In this document: one piece after another, positions 26,798 to 36,751 of the stretch
How positions within the stretch are numbered: the first letter of the stretch is position 1
Layout of the letters: every line of letters begins with the position of its first letter
Assembly (NCBI RefSeq): GCF_006715975.1
Contig: NZ_VFOF01000001.1
Span: 1,126,001-1,190,000, forward strand
Length of the DNA stretch: 64,000 nucleotides
Direction: 5' to 3'
Source of the DNA: Zymomonas mobilis
Lineage (GTDB): Bacteria > Pseudomonadota > Alphaproteobacteria > Sphingomonadales > Sphingomonadaceae
Made by a program: the position numbers and the translations under genes
Notes under the pieces: model-generated
Told to the model about the DNA's origin: nothing
The model's input: only the letters and a program-made list of their open reading frames with translations
Databases searched by the model: none

Positions 26798-27352
26798 TTA
26801 TTCAAAAACAGATAATCCCAGAAAAACCGGCCCCAAAAGTAATAATAGTTTGGAGTCGATCACGAAGCCTTCTTGCCGTTTCTGTTCAAGAAAACGCTGC
26901 AATTCCGATAATTTCACCCGATGAACAGTGATATCTTCATCATCGACGCCACCGCCATCTGATATTTTTTTGAGATTGCGGGCACGGACGAGAAAAAAAC
27001 TTTCCGAAGTCATTCCAGGTGAAGCTGCGAATTGTCCTAGACTATCAATGCTATCAGCCTGATAGCCGGTTTCTTCTATCAATTCGCGTGCAGCGGCCGT
27101 TTCAACCGATTCATTGGAATCGCTATCCCCGATTAAACCGGCTGGTAATTCAATCGTATTCTTACCAAAGGGAATACGTTGCTGCTCAACCAGAATAACG
27201 GAATCACCATCTAAAGCGATAATAACGGCGGCACCCATATTACGGGGGCGACTGGCATATTCCCATGTGCCACGCCGCTTCAAAATAATGAATTTCCCAG
27301 AATAAAGCGTTTCGGCTTCCGGTAAGGAGGTTTTTTCAGAATTCTGCGACAT
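26798..27352 (-). CDS. Nudix hydrolase, ADP-ribose pyrophosphatase-like
   Basis: 184 residues. A complete Nudix box G-x5-E-x7-REL-x-EE-x-G is present (GDSDSNE through RELIEETGY). The preceding VILVEQQRIPFG and IELPAG stretches match the ADP-ribose pyrophosphatase subfamily. It would cleave ADP-ribose or ADP-sugars to AMP. It stands alone, convergent with tRNA-Arg, and precedes nothing obviously related. Confidence 0.88.
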   Translation of the reverse strand: MSQNSEKTSLPEAETLYSGKFIILKRRGTWEYASRPRNMGAAVIIALDGDSVILVEQQRIPFGKNTIELPAGLIGDSDSNESVETAAARELIEETGYQADSIDSLGQFAASPGMTSESFFLVRARNLKKISDGGGVDDEDITVHRVKLSELQRFLEQKRQEGFVIDSKLLLLLGPVFLGLSVFE

Positions 27353-27471
27353 CTTTTACGCCTATCCAAATGGTCATGCTACACTTGGAAAACGGCTATC
27401 GGTAGAGGCAATCGGGGCTCCATTTCAAAAAACGGTAAGCTTTATCCTGCAAAAGGGCAGGATAAAGGCTT

Positions 27472-27879
27472 TTAATAATCGTCAGAAGCACCGCCACCAC
27501 CAAAGGAGCCACCATCGCCGCCGCCAAAATCACTACCCCCAGAATCTCCGCCACCGCCAAAATCGCTTCCGCCGCCCCAGCCGCCACCAGACGAACCTCC
27601 ACGGCCACCGCCACCGCCACCGCCACCACGGCGATTAAAGAACATGGAAAGGAGGGAAAAAATCGAAAGAACGGCCAGAAAAAACTTTAGAACCACATAG
27701 AGCGCAGAAAAAATAGATTTGATGACCGACCATAAGGTCGAGAAAAATATCGCGAACCAACTTTTGGGTGGTAATACCCCATGATTATTCGACAAAGTTT
27801 GTATCTTCTTTTGTGCGCGAAATTTGTTTTCGCTAACCAGCGCAATAATCAACAAGCCACCTCCACCGAGAACAATCAT
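27472..27879 (-). CDS. C-terminal membrane and glycine-rich part of a split TPM-domain protein
   Basis: 135 residues with two hydrophobic segments (MIVLGGGGLLIIALV and around FFLAVLSIFSLLSMFF), then a glycine-rich tail ending GGGGASDDY. In TPM-domain (YgcG-like) proteins this is normally the C-terminal half of the upstream gene. Its ATG overlaps the preceding stop as ATGA. Adding one T to a T5 run near 27883 would fuse the frames as PLFWMIVLG. It may be translated by coupling or be an artefact or mutation of one gene. Confidence 0.7.
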   Translation of the reverse strand: MIVLGGGGLLIIALVSENKFRAQKKIQTLSNNHGVLPPKSWFAIFFSTLWSVIKSIFSALYVVLKFFLAVLSIFSLLSMFFNRRGGGGGGGGRGGSSGGGWGGGSDFGGGGDSGGSDFGGGDGGSFGGGGASDDY

Positions 27880-28541
27880 CCAAAAAGAGGATGTATAGGC
27901 GGTAATGGCTTTACATTAGAGGGCAGGGCAGCATTATCCCTTTTGGCTTGATATGACTGCTCGGCGGCCAAAGATTTTGATTTCAACTCATCATTGGGGT
28001 CTGTCAAAAGATCACCAAAAATTTGTACAGCTATTGCGATGCCTTTTTTCGGATCTTTTTTCATCACCGGCGTTACCTTCTGGTGAAGAAGCGTAAAGGC
28101 CAAAGCGTCCGGAATCTGACCCTCTAATCCATAACCGACTTCAACGCTGACTTTCCGGCCGTGATCCTGATTGTGATTGGTATAAACTAAAAAGATCAGA
28201 CCATCATTAATTTTGGCATGACCGATTTTCCAATAGCGTCCTAAACGATATCCATAATCGCGGAGATCATAGCCTTGTAAATCGTTTAAGGTTACGACCA
28301 CCATCTGATGACCGCTTTTAGCCTCGATAATGGCTAATTCCGAATTGAGCTGTTTTTCCTCTTGTGAGGACAAAATATGGGCATCATCGACAACATATTG
28401 GTCGCTCAACTCCGGAAATTTCTGAGCAAAAGCTGCGGTATTTTTGATAAGAACAAAAAATACAAAAAGCAGCAATAGCCCTGAAAGCCGGTAACAAGAT
28501 GATAAATTTTTTCTGGAAAAACGCATAGCTACCGGCTTCAT
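27876..28541 (-). CDS. TPM-domain protein, N-terminal secreted half
   Basis: 221 residues from MKPVAMRF at 28541, seven nt after the lemA stop with AGGAT upstream; a longer frame into lemA is not used. A signal peptide ends at TAAFAQ. The TPM domain follows (YVVDDAHILSSQEE onward, VVVTLNDLQGYD, VSVEVGYGLEGQIPD). TPM proteins are membrane-linked and often paired with LemA, as here; functions are poorly known (a photosystem-repair relative exists in plants). The chain stops just where the membrane helix and Gly-rich tail should begin. Confidence 0.85.
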   Translation of the reverse strand: MKPVAMRFSRKNLSSCYRLSGLLLLFVFFVLIKNTAAFAQKFPELSDQYVVDDAHILSSQEEKQLNSELAIIEAKSGHQMVVVTLNDLQGYDLRDYGYRLGRYWKIGHAKINDGLIFLVYTNHNQDHGRKVSVEVGYGLEGQIPDALAFTLLHQKVTPVMKKDPKKGIAIAVQIFGDLLTDPNDELKSKSLAAEQSYQAKRDNAALPSNVKPLPPIHPLFG

Positions 28542-28548
28542 AATCCTA

Positions 28549-29175
28549 TTATTTCTGGGTGTTAGAGGTTGCAGGCGCTGCCGGAGCATCAAAGCTGACA
28601 GTAGGCGCAGACTGGGCATTCGTCGCCGTTGCTTCATATGGAACCATCGGTTTTGCTCCATAGAATATTTTGGCACCGATTGCATTCGGGAAGGTTCTGA
28701 CCAAAGTATTATACTGCTGAACGGCTTCGTTATAATCCCGCCTTGCAATTGTAATACGGTTTTCGGTACCTTCTAACTGTGCTTGAAGCGCCAGAAAATT
28801 CTGATCTGCCTGTAATTGGGGATATTGTTCCCGAACAGACATTAAACGTCCCAAAGCCATGCTTAAATGCCCTTGGGCTTCGGCAAATTGTTTCATTGAA
28901 TCTGGATTATCGACAGTAACATTCATCGATGTTGCTTTGGCACGTGCCTCTGTAACCGCCGTCAGCACATCTTTTTCGTGGGTGGCATATCCTTTCACAG
29001 TTGCAACCAGATTGGGAATAAGGTCAGCGCGGCGCTGATATTCATTCTGGACATCTGCCCAACGTGCTTTGGCATTTTCTTCCGAAGCTGGGATTTGGTT
29101 AATACCGCAGCTTGAAAGAGAAACGATAGCGACCGGAGCAAGCAAAAAAGGAGAAGCTCGGCGTAACAAAGACAT
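28549..29175 (-). CDS. LemA-family lipoprotein
   Basis: 208 residues from MSLLRRASPF at 29175, with GGAGA upstream. Lipobox VSLSSC, so a lipoprotein signal. The LemA core reads NEYQRRADLIPNLVATVKGY and continues helical to residue about 180, then a Pro/Ala/Thr tail. LemA proteins are four-helix envelope proteins of unclear role, commonly next to TPM-domain genes. First gene of the lemA-TPM operon. Confidence 0.92.
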   Translation of the reverse strand: MSLLRRASPFLLAPVAIVSLSSCGINQIPASEENAKARWADVQNEYQRRADLIPNLVATVKGYATHEKDVLTAVTEARAKATSMNVTVDNPDSMKQFAEAQGHLSMALGRLMSVREQYPQLQADQNFLALQAQLEGTENRITIARRDYNEAVQQYNTLVRTFPNAIGAKIFYGAKPMVPYEATATNAQSAPTVSFDAPAAPATSNTQK

Positions 29176-29403
29176 AAAAAATCTCCGGTTAATGATAAAA
29201 TTAATATGTTTTCTATTGAACAAATGAAGCCCAGATTATGTTTCTAATTTACTATATCAGAAAAAAATATTTAATATCATGGCCTTTTTTATATTCAAGA
29301 ATCACGATTTTGGACTATTTACCCCGCTTCGAAACGTGAATTTTATTTTGGAAATTCGGTCTTCATAGATAGGATAAATCTCCAGAATCGTAAAAGGAAG
29401 ATT

Positions 29404-29868
29404 ATGTCAATACTCACTGATTTTAAGAATTTTATCAGCAAAGGCAATGTGCTCGGTTTAGGTGTCGCGGTTATTATGGGCGATGCTTTCAACAAGATCA
29501 TTGGTTCTGTAACCGGCGATCTTTTGATGCCGATTATCGGGGCTGTCTTTGGCGGTGTTGATTTTTCTGGATTTTTCATCCGTTTGGGCGCTGTCCCTGC
29601 CGGTTATACGGGTTCGTTGACCAGCTATAACGATTTGAAAAAGGCCGGTGTTCCGCTTTTCGGTTATGGACAGTTTTTGACGGTTGTGGTCAATTTTGTG
29701 ATCGTTGCCTTCATCCTGTTTATGATCATGAAGCTCGCTTCCAAATTACAAAAAGAATTAGATACAACCGAAGCGAAAAAAGAAGAAAAAATCGCCGAAA
29801 AAGCACCTACGCCAGAAGACATCGTCTTGCTGCGTGAAATTCGCGATCAATTGCGCGACAAAAAATAA
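29404..29868 (+). CDS. mscL: Large-conductance mechanosensitive channel
   Basis: 154 residues. The first helix KGNVLGLGVAVIMGDAFNKI and the second membrane segment (TVVVNFVIVAFILFMIM) are typical. The glycine-rich linker and C-terminal helix bundle (LREIRDQL) are present. AAGGAAG precedes the ATG. It opens under membrane tension to release solutes during osmotic downshock. Single gene, divergent from lemA. Confidence 0.96.
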   Translation: MSILTDFKNFISKGNVLGLGVAVIMGDAFNKIIGSVTGDLLMPIIGAVFGGVDFSGFFIRLGAVPAGYTGSLTSYNDLKKAGVPLFGYGQFLTVVVNFVIVAFILFMIMKLASKLQKELDTTEAKKEEKIAEKAPTPEDIVLLREIRDQLRDKK

Positions 29869-29890
29869 TCTCTTTAGATATAACTCCAAA

Positions 29891-29921
29891 AAAGAAGGCA
29901 TCCGAAAAAGATGCCTTCTTT
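29891..29921. terminator. Terminator between mscL and the porin gene
   Basis: AAAGAAGGCATC pairs perfectly with GATGCCTTCTTT (12 bp, 7-nt loop), followed by TTTATT on the plus strand. It serves mscL and possibly the convergent porin gene. Confidence 0.87.
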
Positions 29922-29950
29922 TTTATTGCTTCTGTTTCTGATGCCAAAGA

Positions 29951-31537
29951 TCAGAAATTGAAATTCGTAAAGATGCCTAATTCTTTATAAGAAGCGCTTC
30001 TCATACCGCCCAACGAACCGTTGGTAGTGTTGATATAGACTGGCACGGTTCCGGTATAACCGTGATTGGTGACATTTTCCTGCTTATAGACAAGGCCGAT
30101 ATCAATATTTTTGATCGGCTGCCAATCAACACCCGCATTGAAATAGTGATCCCTGAAATGAGAGTCGCTTCTCATATAAGGTTGCGCCCAATCATAGCGC
30201 CCGAATAACGAGACTTTATCGATAAGACGGATAGATCCCCATCCAGCAGCCCCTTGTCCGGCATCTTTTTTGTAGAGAGAGCTAGAGGCATCACAGGCAT
30301 TCAAATTACAATCCAAGGCCGAGCTAGTGAAATCTTTCGCATAGAAATATTCAGCACCGAACCGGAAACGGCCATGCACATAAGCGATAATCGCATTATA
30401 CCGTTGGGCGGCGTTATAGACATATTCGCCCATTTGCCCACGTTCTTGTCCCTGATGCCCGATATGGGCACCACCACCGACCGTGAATCCAGCATAATTA
30501 ACATTGATCCGGCCTTCAAAGTCAGGATTTTTCGACCGGAAAGGTGACCGATAACCAGAACCATCGACCACAGCCATGTTATATTCGAGTAAACCGTTCC
30601 ATAACTTACCCATGGCAAAAATACCCCAGTCAGCCGAGGTTGCGAAATTCGCTCTTTCCGAGGTTGTATTTTCAACCCAGCGATAACCGTAAAGATTTTC
30701 AACAAAAGGCAACCATGGAAGATCGGCAGCACCGAAGCGAACCGATAAAGCATCGGATTGCTTGCCTTCTAAATAAGCATGTTTGATGTAAATCGTTTCG
30801 CCGACACCCGCTATATAAGAAGCATCAGTTGTCAAACGGGCAGCCCAGTTGTCATTAAACTTATGGTCAACCATCAAATAGAAACGTTTCAAATCAAAGC
30901 CGATAGAATCACCTATCGGCCTGTTTTTGGTATCATATCCTATGTTACCCGCTGGTGTGTTGGTTGCCGTTGGTGCCGATGTTCGGGCTGGCATCCATGC
31001 CGCGGCTTGACCATCTGATCGGTAGGTTGCCCAGCTGGCATTGGCATACATCCGCATACCAATATGGGTATTGCTGAACCAATCACCGAATTTCAGATTT
31101 TTATCGATCCGTTGGGAAACCGATTTCTCAACCTGTTTATGAACTTGGTCGGGAATGGAATCGATTGCGGCAGCCAATTTTAGTTGTGCATCTGATGGTA
31201 ATGCTTGTTGTGTCGATGCGGATTGTGCCCCTGCAACATTATTTTGATTTTGAGGAATTTGTGATTGGGCAAGGACCGTTGTGCTGGTATTATTGTTATT
31301 ATTTTGTTGGGCATCCAATTTCATCGCCAATGCCTTTAATTCGGCATGTAATTGACGAATCTCCTCTGCCTGCCTTGTTATCTCGGCTTGTGTTGAAAAT
31401 CGGGCAGGCTTTGTTTTTTTGGAGGATGATGTCAGGGCGGCGTAAACTGGAGACGATATTGTTGGGAAAGTCGCCAGAACACCTAGTACAGGGATCAAGC
31501 TACTACTTTTTCTTAGCGATTGAAAAATACGTTGCAT
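29951..31537 (-). CDS. Phosphate-regulated outer-membrane porin (OprO/OprP-like)
   Basis: 528 residues. A signal peptide ends at PVYA (about residue 33). A coiled-coil segment (about 48-75, EITRQAEEIRQLHAELKALA) and an Asn/Gln-rich linker follow, then a beta-barrel with FDLKRFYLMVDHKFNDNWAARL and an aromatic terminus (GIFTNFNF). The shape fits the OprP/OprO phosphate-selective porin family. It is divergent from pstS, and a PHO-box array points toward it, so phosphate starvation control is likely. GGAGCA is a good ribosome-binding site. Confidence 0.85.
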   Translation of the reverse strand: MQRIFQSLRKSSSLIPVLGVLATFPTISSPVYAALTSSSKKTKPARFSTQAEITRQAEEIRQLHAELKALAMKLDAQQNNNNNTSTTVLAQSQIPQNQNNVAGAQSASTQQALPSDAQLKLAAAIDSIPDQVHKQVEKSVSQRIDKNLKFGDWFSNTHIGMRMYANASWATYRSDGQAAAWMPARTSAPTATNTPAGNIGYDTKNRPIGDSIGFDLKRFYLMVDHKFNDNWAARLTTDASYIAGVGETIYIKHAYLEGKQSDALSVRFGAADLPWLPFVENLYGYRWVENTTSERANFATSADWGIFAMGKLWNGLLEYNMAVVDGSGYRSPFRSKNPDFEGRINVNYAGFTVGGGAHIGHQGQERGQMGEYVYNAAQRYNAIIAYVHGRFRFGAEYFYAKDFTSSALDCNLNACDASSSLYKKDAGQGAAGWGSIRLIDKVSLFGRYDWAQPYMRSDSHFRDHYFNAGVDWQPIKNIDIGLVYKQENVTNHGYTGTVPVYINTTNGSLGGMRSASYKELGIFTNFNF

Positions 31538-31590
31538 ATATGCTCCTGCACATACCCCAGGTCCTCAAGGCAGAAGCATAAATTAGGCAT

Positions 31591-31653
31591 GTTACAGTTT
31601 TTCTATCAGTTTGATGGCAGTTTTGTGACAGTTCTATGATAGATATGTGACAG
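31591..31653 (-). promoter_or_regulatory. PHO-box array between the porin and pstS
   Basis: On the minus strand CTGTCAC, CTATCAT, CTGTCAC, CTGCCAT, CTGATAG and CTGTAAC follow each other at 11-bp steps (the last at 12). This matches the PhoB half-site CTGTCAT with 11-bp periodicity. The orientation favours the porin gene, but the array also lies 150-215 nt upstream of the pstS ATG. Confidence 0.82.
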
Positions 31654-31806
31654 GCTATATCCGATTTCAGGAAGCAAATGCGGCTATTATTTTATAGCTA
31701 AAAAAGAAAAAACGCGTTTTTGTCATTATTATGCAATATGCGATGGGTACAGCTCGAGGCTATAGAAATACCCAAAATATCCGGCATAAAAGAAAGAAGT
31801 GCTGTT

Positions 31807-32844
31807 ATGGTTAAGAAAATAGCTGCTCTTATTGGTTTCGTCAGCCTTTTGGGCAGCACAGCCTATGCAACGACAATCTCTGGTGCAGGTGCGACATTCC
31901 CAGCGCCTGTCTATGGAAAATGGGCCAACTCATACCGTAGCCAGACCGGTGTTGTTATTAACTATCAGCCGATCGGATCGGGTGGGGGTATCAAACAGAT
32001 AAAAGCATCCACTGTCGATTTTGGGGCTTCTGATAAGCCATTGAAAGTCGAAGAGCTTTCCAAAGACGGTCTATATCAGTTCCCAACGGTGATGGGCGGC
32101 ATCGTTCCTATTATCAATTTACCGGGCTTACGGTCAGGCCGATTGCATTTAACCGGCAGCATTCTTGCCGATATCTATCTTGGTAAAATTACCAAATGGA
32201 ATGATCCCCGTATTGCTTCGATCAACCCGTGGTTAAAATTGCCGCCGGTACCGATTACGGTCGTTCATCGTGCGGATGGTTCCGGCACCTCTTTCCAATT
32301 TACGTCTTATCTGACGCTTAAAAGTCCTGAATGGGCTTCCCGTGTCGGTGCCAGCGATGCTGTCCAATGGCCGATTGGTCTTGGTGGTAAAGGTAATGAC
32401 GGGGTCGCAGCCTTTGTTAAACAGACGGCTGGTGCTATCGGATATGTCGAATATGCCTATACCCGTCAAAGCACTGTGCCTTATGCTTTGATTGCCAATA
32501 GTGAAGGGCGCTTCCCGCATCCTTCTACGGAAAGCTTCAAGGCGGCTTCTGCTTCAGCTGACTGGACGCATGCAGCGGGGAATAACATTTCCCTTTTGGA
32601 TCAAAAGGGTTCAGAGAGCTGGCCCATTGTTTCGACAACCTATATTCTGTTACACCGCACGCCGAGCAAGCCTGATACGACTGCCGAAATTTTGAAATTC
32701 TTCGATTGGGGATATCAGAATGGCGATCAGGACGCTTTATCTCTTGACTATGCACCGCTACCGAAAGAAGTGAAGACGTTCATCCGCCAACAGTGGAAAA
32801 CAGAAGTTCAGGTTAACGGGAAAGCTGTCTATAGCGCCCGCTAA
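31807..32844 (+). CDS. pstS: Phosphate-binding protein PstS
   Basis: 345 residues from MVKKIAALIGF at 31807. A signal peptide ends at STAYA. The mature start TTISGAGATFPAPVYGKW is the PstS signature, and SGTSFQFTSYL with the ligand loops follows. It captures phosphate in the periplasm and delivers it to PstCA. First gene of pstSCAB. A longer frame from 31720 would add residues before the signal peptide and is rejected. Confidence 0.96.
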   Translation: MVKKIAALIGFVSLLGSTAYATTISGAGATFPAPVYGKWANSYRSQTGVVINYQPIGSGGGIKQIKASTVDFGASDKPLKVEELSKDGLYQFPTVMGGIVPIINLPGLRSGRLHLTGSILADIYLGKITKWNDPRIASINPWLKLPPVPITVVHRADGSGTSFQFTSYLTLKSPEWASRVGASDAVQWPIGLGGKGNDGVAAFVKQTAGAIGYVEYAYTRQSTVPYALIANSEGRFPHPSTESFKAASASADWTHAAGNNISLLDQKGSESWPIVSTTYILLHRTPSKPDTTAEILKFFDWGYQNGDQDALSLDYAPLPKEVKTFIRQQWKTEVQVNGKAVYSAR

Positions 32845-32941
32845 GTGTAGTCAGGCTGTTTGCAGAATATGCTTCTTAAATCAGCCACAGCAGATATGAG
32901 GAAAAAGATGATAGCTGTCAGAAGAGAGTCGGATAGATTTT

Positions 32942-33901
32942 ATGAGTGATTCTTCATTGTCCCAACCTTCTCGATCAGATCGTCTTTTTTCCTCAGGTTC
33001 ATTAGGGGAAATGATTTTCCGTTCCCTCTGTTTTTCTGCGGCGACTCTGACACTTGTGGCTATGGCCGGTATCATCGTCTCCTTGACCATTGGTGGTTGG
33101 CCGGCATTCAAGGCTTTCGGAATCAATTTTTTCCTTTCTAGCGAATGGAACCCTGTTTCCGAAATCTATGGTGCAGCAGGCCCCATTATCGGAACATTGA
33201 TCACTTCCTTTTTGGCATTGTTACTGGCTTTGCCTTTGGCGGTCGGTATCTCTGTTTTTCTGGTAGAATTTTGCCCTGTAATCCTTGCTAGACCCATCGC
33301 GGTTGCGGTTGAACTTTTGGCGGGTATCCCGTCGATTGTTTACGGTATGTGGGGATTATTCGTTCTGGCTCCGTGGTTTGCACATTACATCCAGTTTCCG
33401 CTTTTGATGAATCTTTCATCAGATTCATGGCTGGGTAAAATGGTTGCCGGTGTGCCTAATGGTGCCAATATCCTTACGGCATCCCTCATTCTTGCGATTA
33501 TGATTTTGCCTTATATGGCATCCGTCTTTCGGGAATTATTCCTGACGGTACCTGCTCAGGTCAGAGAAGCCGCCTATGGTTTGGGGGCGACACCTTTCGA
33601 AGTCGTCCGCTCGGTCATTATTCCTTATGTCAAGAGAGGGCTGATCGGGGTCATCATGCTGGGCTTGGGACGTGCCTTAGGGGAGACCATGGCGGTCACC
33701 TTTATTATTGGTAACACCCATAGCTTACCGCATTCTCTCTTCGATTCCGGTTCCACAATTGCATCAACGATTGCCAATGAATTTACCGAAGCAACCAGCG
33801 AAATGCACAGCGCGGCCTTAACCGCCTTGGGTCTGGTTCTGTTTATGATCACCTTCTTGGTTTTGATCTTGGCTCGGCTTCTTATTGGTAAGCGGAGTTA
33901 G
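32942..33901 (+). CDS. pstC: Phosphate ABC transporter permease PstC
   Basis: 319 residues with about six membrane helices and the EAAYGLGATPFEVVRSVIIP coupling loop of binding-protein-dependent permeases. It lies 97 nt after pstS and 8 nt before pstA. The segment ELLAGIPSIVYGMWGLFVL is typical of PstC. Together with PstA it forms the high-affinity phosphate channel. Confidence 0.95.
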   Translation: MSDSSLSQPSRSDRLFSSGSLGEMIFRSLCFSAATLTLVAMAGIIVSLTIGGWPAFKAFGINFFLSSEWNPVSEIYGAAGPIIGTLITSFLALLLALPLAVGISVFLVEFCPVILARPIAVAVELLAGIPSIVYGMWGLFVLAPWFAHYIQFPLLMNLSSDSWLGKMVAGVPNGANILTASLILAIMILPYMASVFRELFLTVPAQVREAAYGLGATPFEVVRSVIIPYVKRGLIGVIMLGLGRALGETMAVTFIIGNTHSLPHSLFDSGSTIASTIANEFTEATSEMHSAALTALGLVLFMITFLVLILARLLIGKRS

Positions 33902-33909
33902 GCATTTTT

Positions 33910-34746
33910 ATGAACAGCAATTTAAAACGCCGTCTCATCAATAAAATTTTCGTGGCTTTGTGCACTTTGTCCACTTTATTGGCGATCGGTATGCTTGCCC
34001 TTATTTTAGGGTCTCTCATCATAAATGGTGCCGGAGGGTTGCATCTTTCGGTCTTCACGCAAGATCAGCCATCCCCAGGGATGTCTGGCGGTTTAAGAAA
34101 CTCTATCATCGGTTCAATCGCGATGTGCTTGGCGGCGATGATTATTGCCGTTGTACTGGGTATTCTGGCTGGAACATGGCTTTCTGAATATAGCCGCAAT
34201 TCAAAATATGGTCGGGCAATCCATTTTTTAAATGATGTTTTGCTTTCTGTGCCTTCTATTCTGGTTGGGCTGTTTGTTTATGAAATCATGGTTCGGCCAT
34301 TCCATGGCTTCTCCGGTTTCGCCGGGGCTGTTTCTTTGGCCTTGCTCGCTATGCCGATTGTGACCAGAACCACCGAAGATATGTTACAACTGCAACCCGA
34401 TACGCTTAGAGAAGCGGGGATGGGGCTGGGTGCTTCGCAAGGTCTGGTTATTCGTTCGATTATCTGGAAAGCCGCAGCCCCTGGACTGTTAACGGGCGGT
34501 TTGCTTGGTTTTGCCCGTATCAGTGGTGAAACCGCACCGCTGCTTTTCACCGCCCTTGGAAACCAGTTCCTGACTTTCAATATGTCGGAACCAATGGGCA
34601 GTTTGCCAACGACTATTTTCCAATTCGCTATGAGCGCCTATGACGACTGGCGCAATTTGGCATGGGTCGGTGCATTGTTAATCGCTATGGCGGTTCTAAC
34701 CATCAATATTTTAGGACGCGTTATGACCAGAGGGGGAAAACGCTAA
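33910..34746 (+). CDS. pstA: Phosphate ABC transporter permease PstA
   Basis: 278 residues, six membrane segments. The segment [19 protein letters not shown] and coupling loop [20 protein letters not shown] are characteristic. The stop overlaps the pstB start by one base (TAATG), showing translational coupling. Confidence 0.95.
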   Translation: MNSNLKRRLINKIFVALCTLSTLLAIGMLALILGSLIINGAGGLHLSVFTQDQPSPGMSGGLRNSIIGSIAMCLAAMIIAVVLGILAGTWLSEYSRNSKYGRAIHFLNDVLLSVPSILVGLFVYEIMVRPFHGFSGFAGAVSLALLAMPIVTRTTEDMLQLQPDTLREAGMGLGASQGLVIRSIIWKAAAPGLLTGGLLGFARISGETAPLLFTALGNQFLTFNMSEPMGSLPTTIFQFAMSAYDDWRNLAWVGALLIAMAVLTINILGRVMTRGGKR

Positions 34747-35618
34747 TGACAAAAAACGAAAACATGGTCGAAGACCTCGAACAGTTTATTGCACCCCCGC
34801 CAACAGAAAATCTTAATCTGGAAGCGCGCAACCTCGATTTTTACTATGGCACACATCAGACCTTATTTAATGTTAGTCTGCCTGTAGAACGGAACAAGAT
34901 TACCGCTCTTATTGGTCCTTCGGGCTGCGGTAAATCAACCTTGCTCCGTATCCTGAACAGGATTTATGCCCTCTATCCCCAGCAATATGCGGTCGGTCGC
35001 GTGTTGTTAGATGGCAAAGATATCCTGACAGACCATAACACGCTTTCTAGATTGAAAGATCGTGGTGATCAGGTGGAATTAGATCCTCTGGATTGCGATA
35101 TTTCCCAGATCAGAGCGCGCATCGGTATGGTTTTCCAAAAACCAACACCTTTCCCGATGTCGATCTATGACAATGTCGCTTATGGTGTCCGTCTTCACTT
35201 TAACAAATCACGTCAGGAAATAGACGGGATTGTTGAACGGGCATTGCACCGCGCCGCTCTTTGGGATGAGGTAAAGGATAAATTAAAAGATTCCGGCCTC
35301 AGCCTTTCCGGTGGACAGCAGCAACGTCTTTGTGTCGCACGGGGATTGGCCGTTGAACCTGAGGTTTTATTGCTTGATGAACCGGCCTCGGCGCTTGATC
35401 CGGTTTCAACCGCAAGGTTGGAAGAAACCCTCATGGAATTGAAAAAAGACCTGAGCATCGTCATCGTTACCCATAACCTGCAACAGGCTGCTCGTATTTC
35501 TGATTATACTGGCTTCATGTATTTGGGTAATATGATTGAATTCTGCTCAACTGATCGTTTATTTGCCCGTCCAAAGACACGTCGTGCCCGCGACTATTTA
35601 ACGGGACGTTTTGGATAA
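34746..35618 (+). CDS. pstB: Phosphate ABC transporter ATP-binding protein PstB
   Basis: 290 residues from [10 protein letters not shown] at 34746. Walker [10 protein letters not shown], signature [18 protein letters not shown] and Walker [13 protein letters not shown] are intact. An insertion of about 15-20 residues (around [14 protein letters not shown]) sits before [18 protein letters not shown]; shorter PstB proteins lack it. phoU, which often follows pstB, is not found downstream. Confidence 0.96.
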   Translation: MTKNENMVEDLEQFIAPPPTENLNLEARNLDFYYGTHQTLFNVSLPVERNKITALIGPSGCGKSTLLRILNRIYALYPQQYAVGRVLLDGKDILTDHNTLSRLKDRGDQVELDPLDCDISQIRARIGMVFQKPTPFPMSIYDNVAYGVRLHFNKSRQEIDGIVERALHRAALWDEVKDKLKDSGLSLSGGQQQRLCVARGLAVEPEVLLLDEPASALDPVSTARLEETLMELKKDLSIVIVTHNLQQAARISDYTGFMYLGNMIEFCSTDRLFARPKTRRARDYLTGRFG

Positions 35619-35646
35619 GATCTGCATCTTTATTCGAAAGAATGAA

Positions 35647-35727
35647 TAGCCAATCCTAATCAATAGGTGTATTTGCTGTTTTTGAAATAGCCATTTACGC
35701 CTCTTTATATTGATTTAGGGTTGGCTA
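35647..35727 (+). terminator. Long imperfect inverted repeat after pstB (terminator)
   Basis: TAGCCAATCCTAATCAATA (35647-35665) pairs with TATTGATTTAGGGTTGGCTA (35708-35727) apart from one mismatch and one bulge, with a loop of 42 nt, followed by ATTTTTATT. It lies 29 nt past pstB and probably ends the pst operon. The rest of the 353-nt gap to purC holds no gene. Confidence 0.65.
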
Positions 35728-35971
35728 ATTTTTATTAGATAGAAAAAATTCTATATTTTTATGAAATGAAATTTTCTGTTTCAGCTTAGCGTTTTAAAAG
35801 CTGTTTTAAGTCTCTATTTTACCGTCATAAAAATGATAAACTTTGTATCGGGCAGTTTGCGCTAGACATATTTTCGGCTATAAAAGCGCTCCAAATAAGA
35901 ACGCGTTTATTAATCGCCTTGCCTTTTTCGGCACAGGATTTGTCCTGTTCCTTTTTCGGAGAAGCTAATTC

Positions 35972-36751
35972 ATGTCCCGTCGTCGCCAAATTTACGAAGG
36001 CAAAGCCAAAATTCTTTATGAAGGCCCTGAACCCGGCACCATTATCCAATATTTTAAGGATGATGCGACTGCGTTTAATGCCCAGAAAAAAGGCATGATC
36101 AGCGGTAAGGGAGTCATCAATAATCGGGTTTCCGAACATATTTTCACTTTGTTGTCCGGTATTGGTATCCCGACCCATTTTATTCGCCGTTTAAATATGC
36201 GCGAACAATTGGTGAAGCAGGTCGAAATCATTCCGATCGAAGTCGTCATCAGAAATGTTGCCGCCGGTTCTTTGAGCAAAAGATTAGGCATCGAGGAAGG
36301 CACCCAACTTCCACGGACGATCATCGAATATTATTATAAAGATGATGCTCTGAATGACCCGATGGTCGCTGATGAGCATATTGCTTGCTTTGGTTGGGCA
36401 ACCCAGGAAGAAATGCACGACATCGCCGATATGGCTATCCGTGTGAATGATTTCATGAGCGGCCTGTTCGCTGCGATCAATATTCGTTTGGTTGATTTCA
36501 AACTCGAATTTGGCCGTATCTGGGAAAATGACTATAGCCGCGTTTTGTTGGCTGATGAAATCAGCCCAGACGGTTGCCGGTTATGGGATATGGTCACGAA
36601 TGAAAAGCTCGACAAAGACCGCTTCCGTCAGGATTTAGGTGGTGAAGTCGAAGCCTATCAGGAAATTGCCCGTAGGTTGGGATTATTACCCGTCGATCCC
36701 GATACCGAAGTTCTTGATCTTGAATCTCATCGCAAAAATCGCGGTTTATAA
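35972..36751 (+). CDS. purC: Phosphoribosylaminoimidazole-succinocarboxamide synthase
   Basis: 259 residues. The start [17 protein letters not shown] and the motif [12 protein letters not shown] are SAICAR-synthase features; GGAGAAG precedes the ATG. It joins aspartate to CAIR in purine synthesis. The usual partners purS/purQ are not adjacent; the gene stands alone between the pst operon and parC. Confidence 0.96.
   Translation: MSRRRQIYEGKAKILYEGPEPGTIIQYFKDDATAFNAQKKGMISGKGVINNRVSEHIFTLLSGIGIPTHFIRRLNMREQLVKQVEIIPIEVVIRNVAAGSLSKRLGIEEGTQLPRTIIEYYYKDDALNDPMVADEHIACFGWATQEEMHDIADMAIRVNDFMSGLFAAINIRLVDFKLEFGRIWENDYSRVLLADEISPDGCRLWDMVTNEKLDKDRFRQDLGGEVEAYQEIARRLGLLPVDPDTEVLDLESHRKNRGL

Noticed and set aside
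35825-36178. 117-residue minus-strand ORF over the purC start
   Set aside because: It is the shadow of the purC coding frame; purC has clear homology and a good ribosome-binding site.
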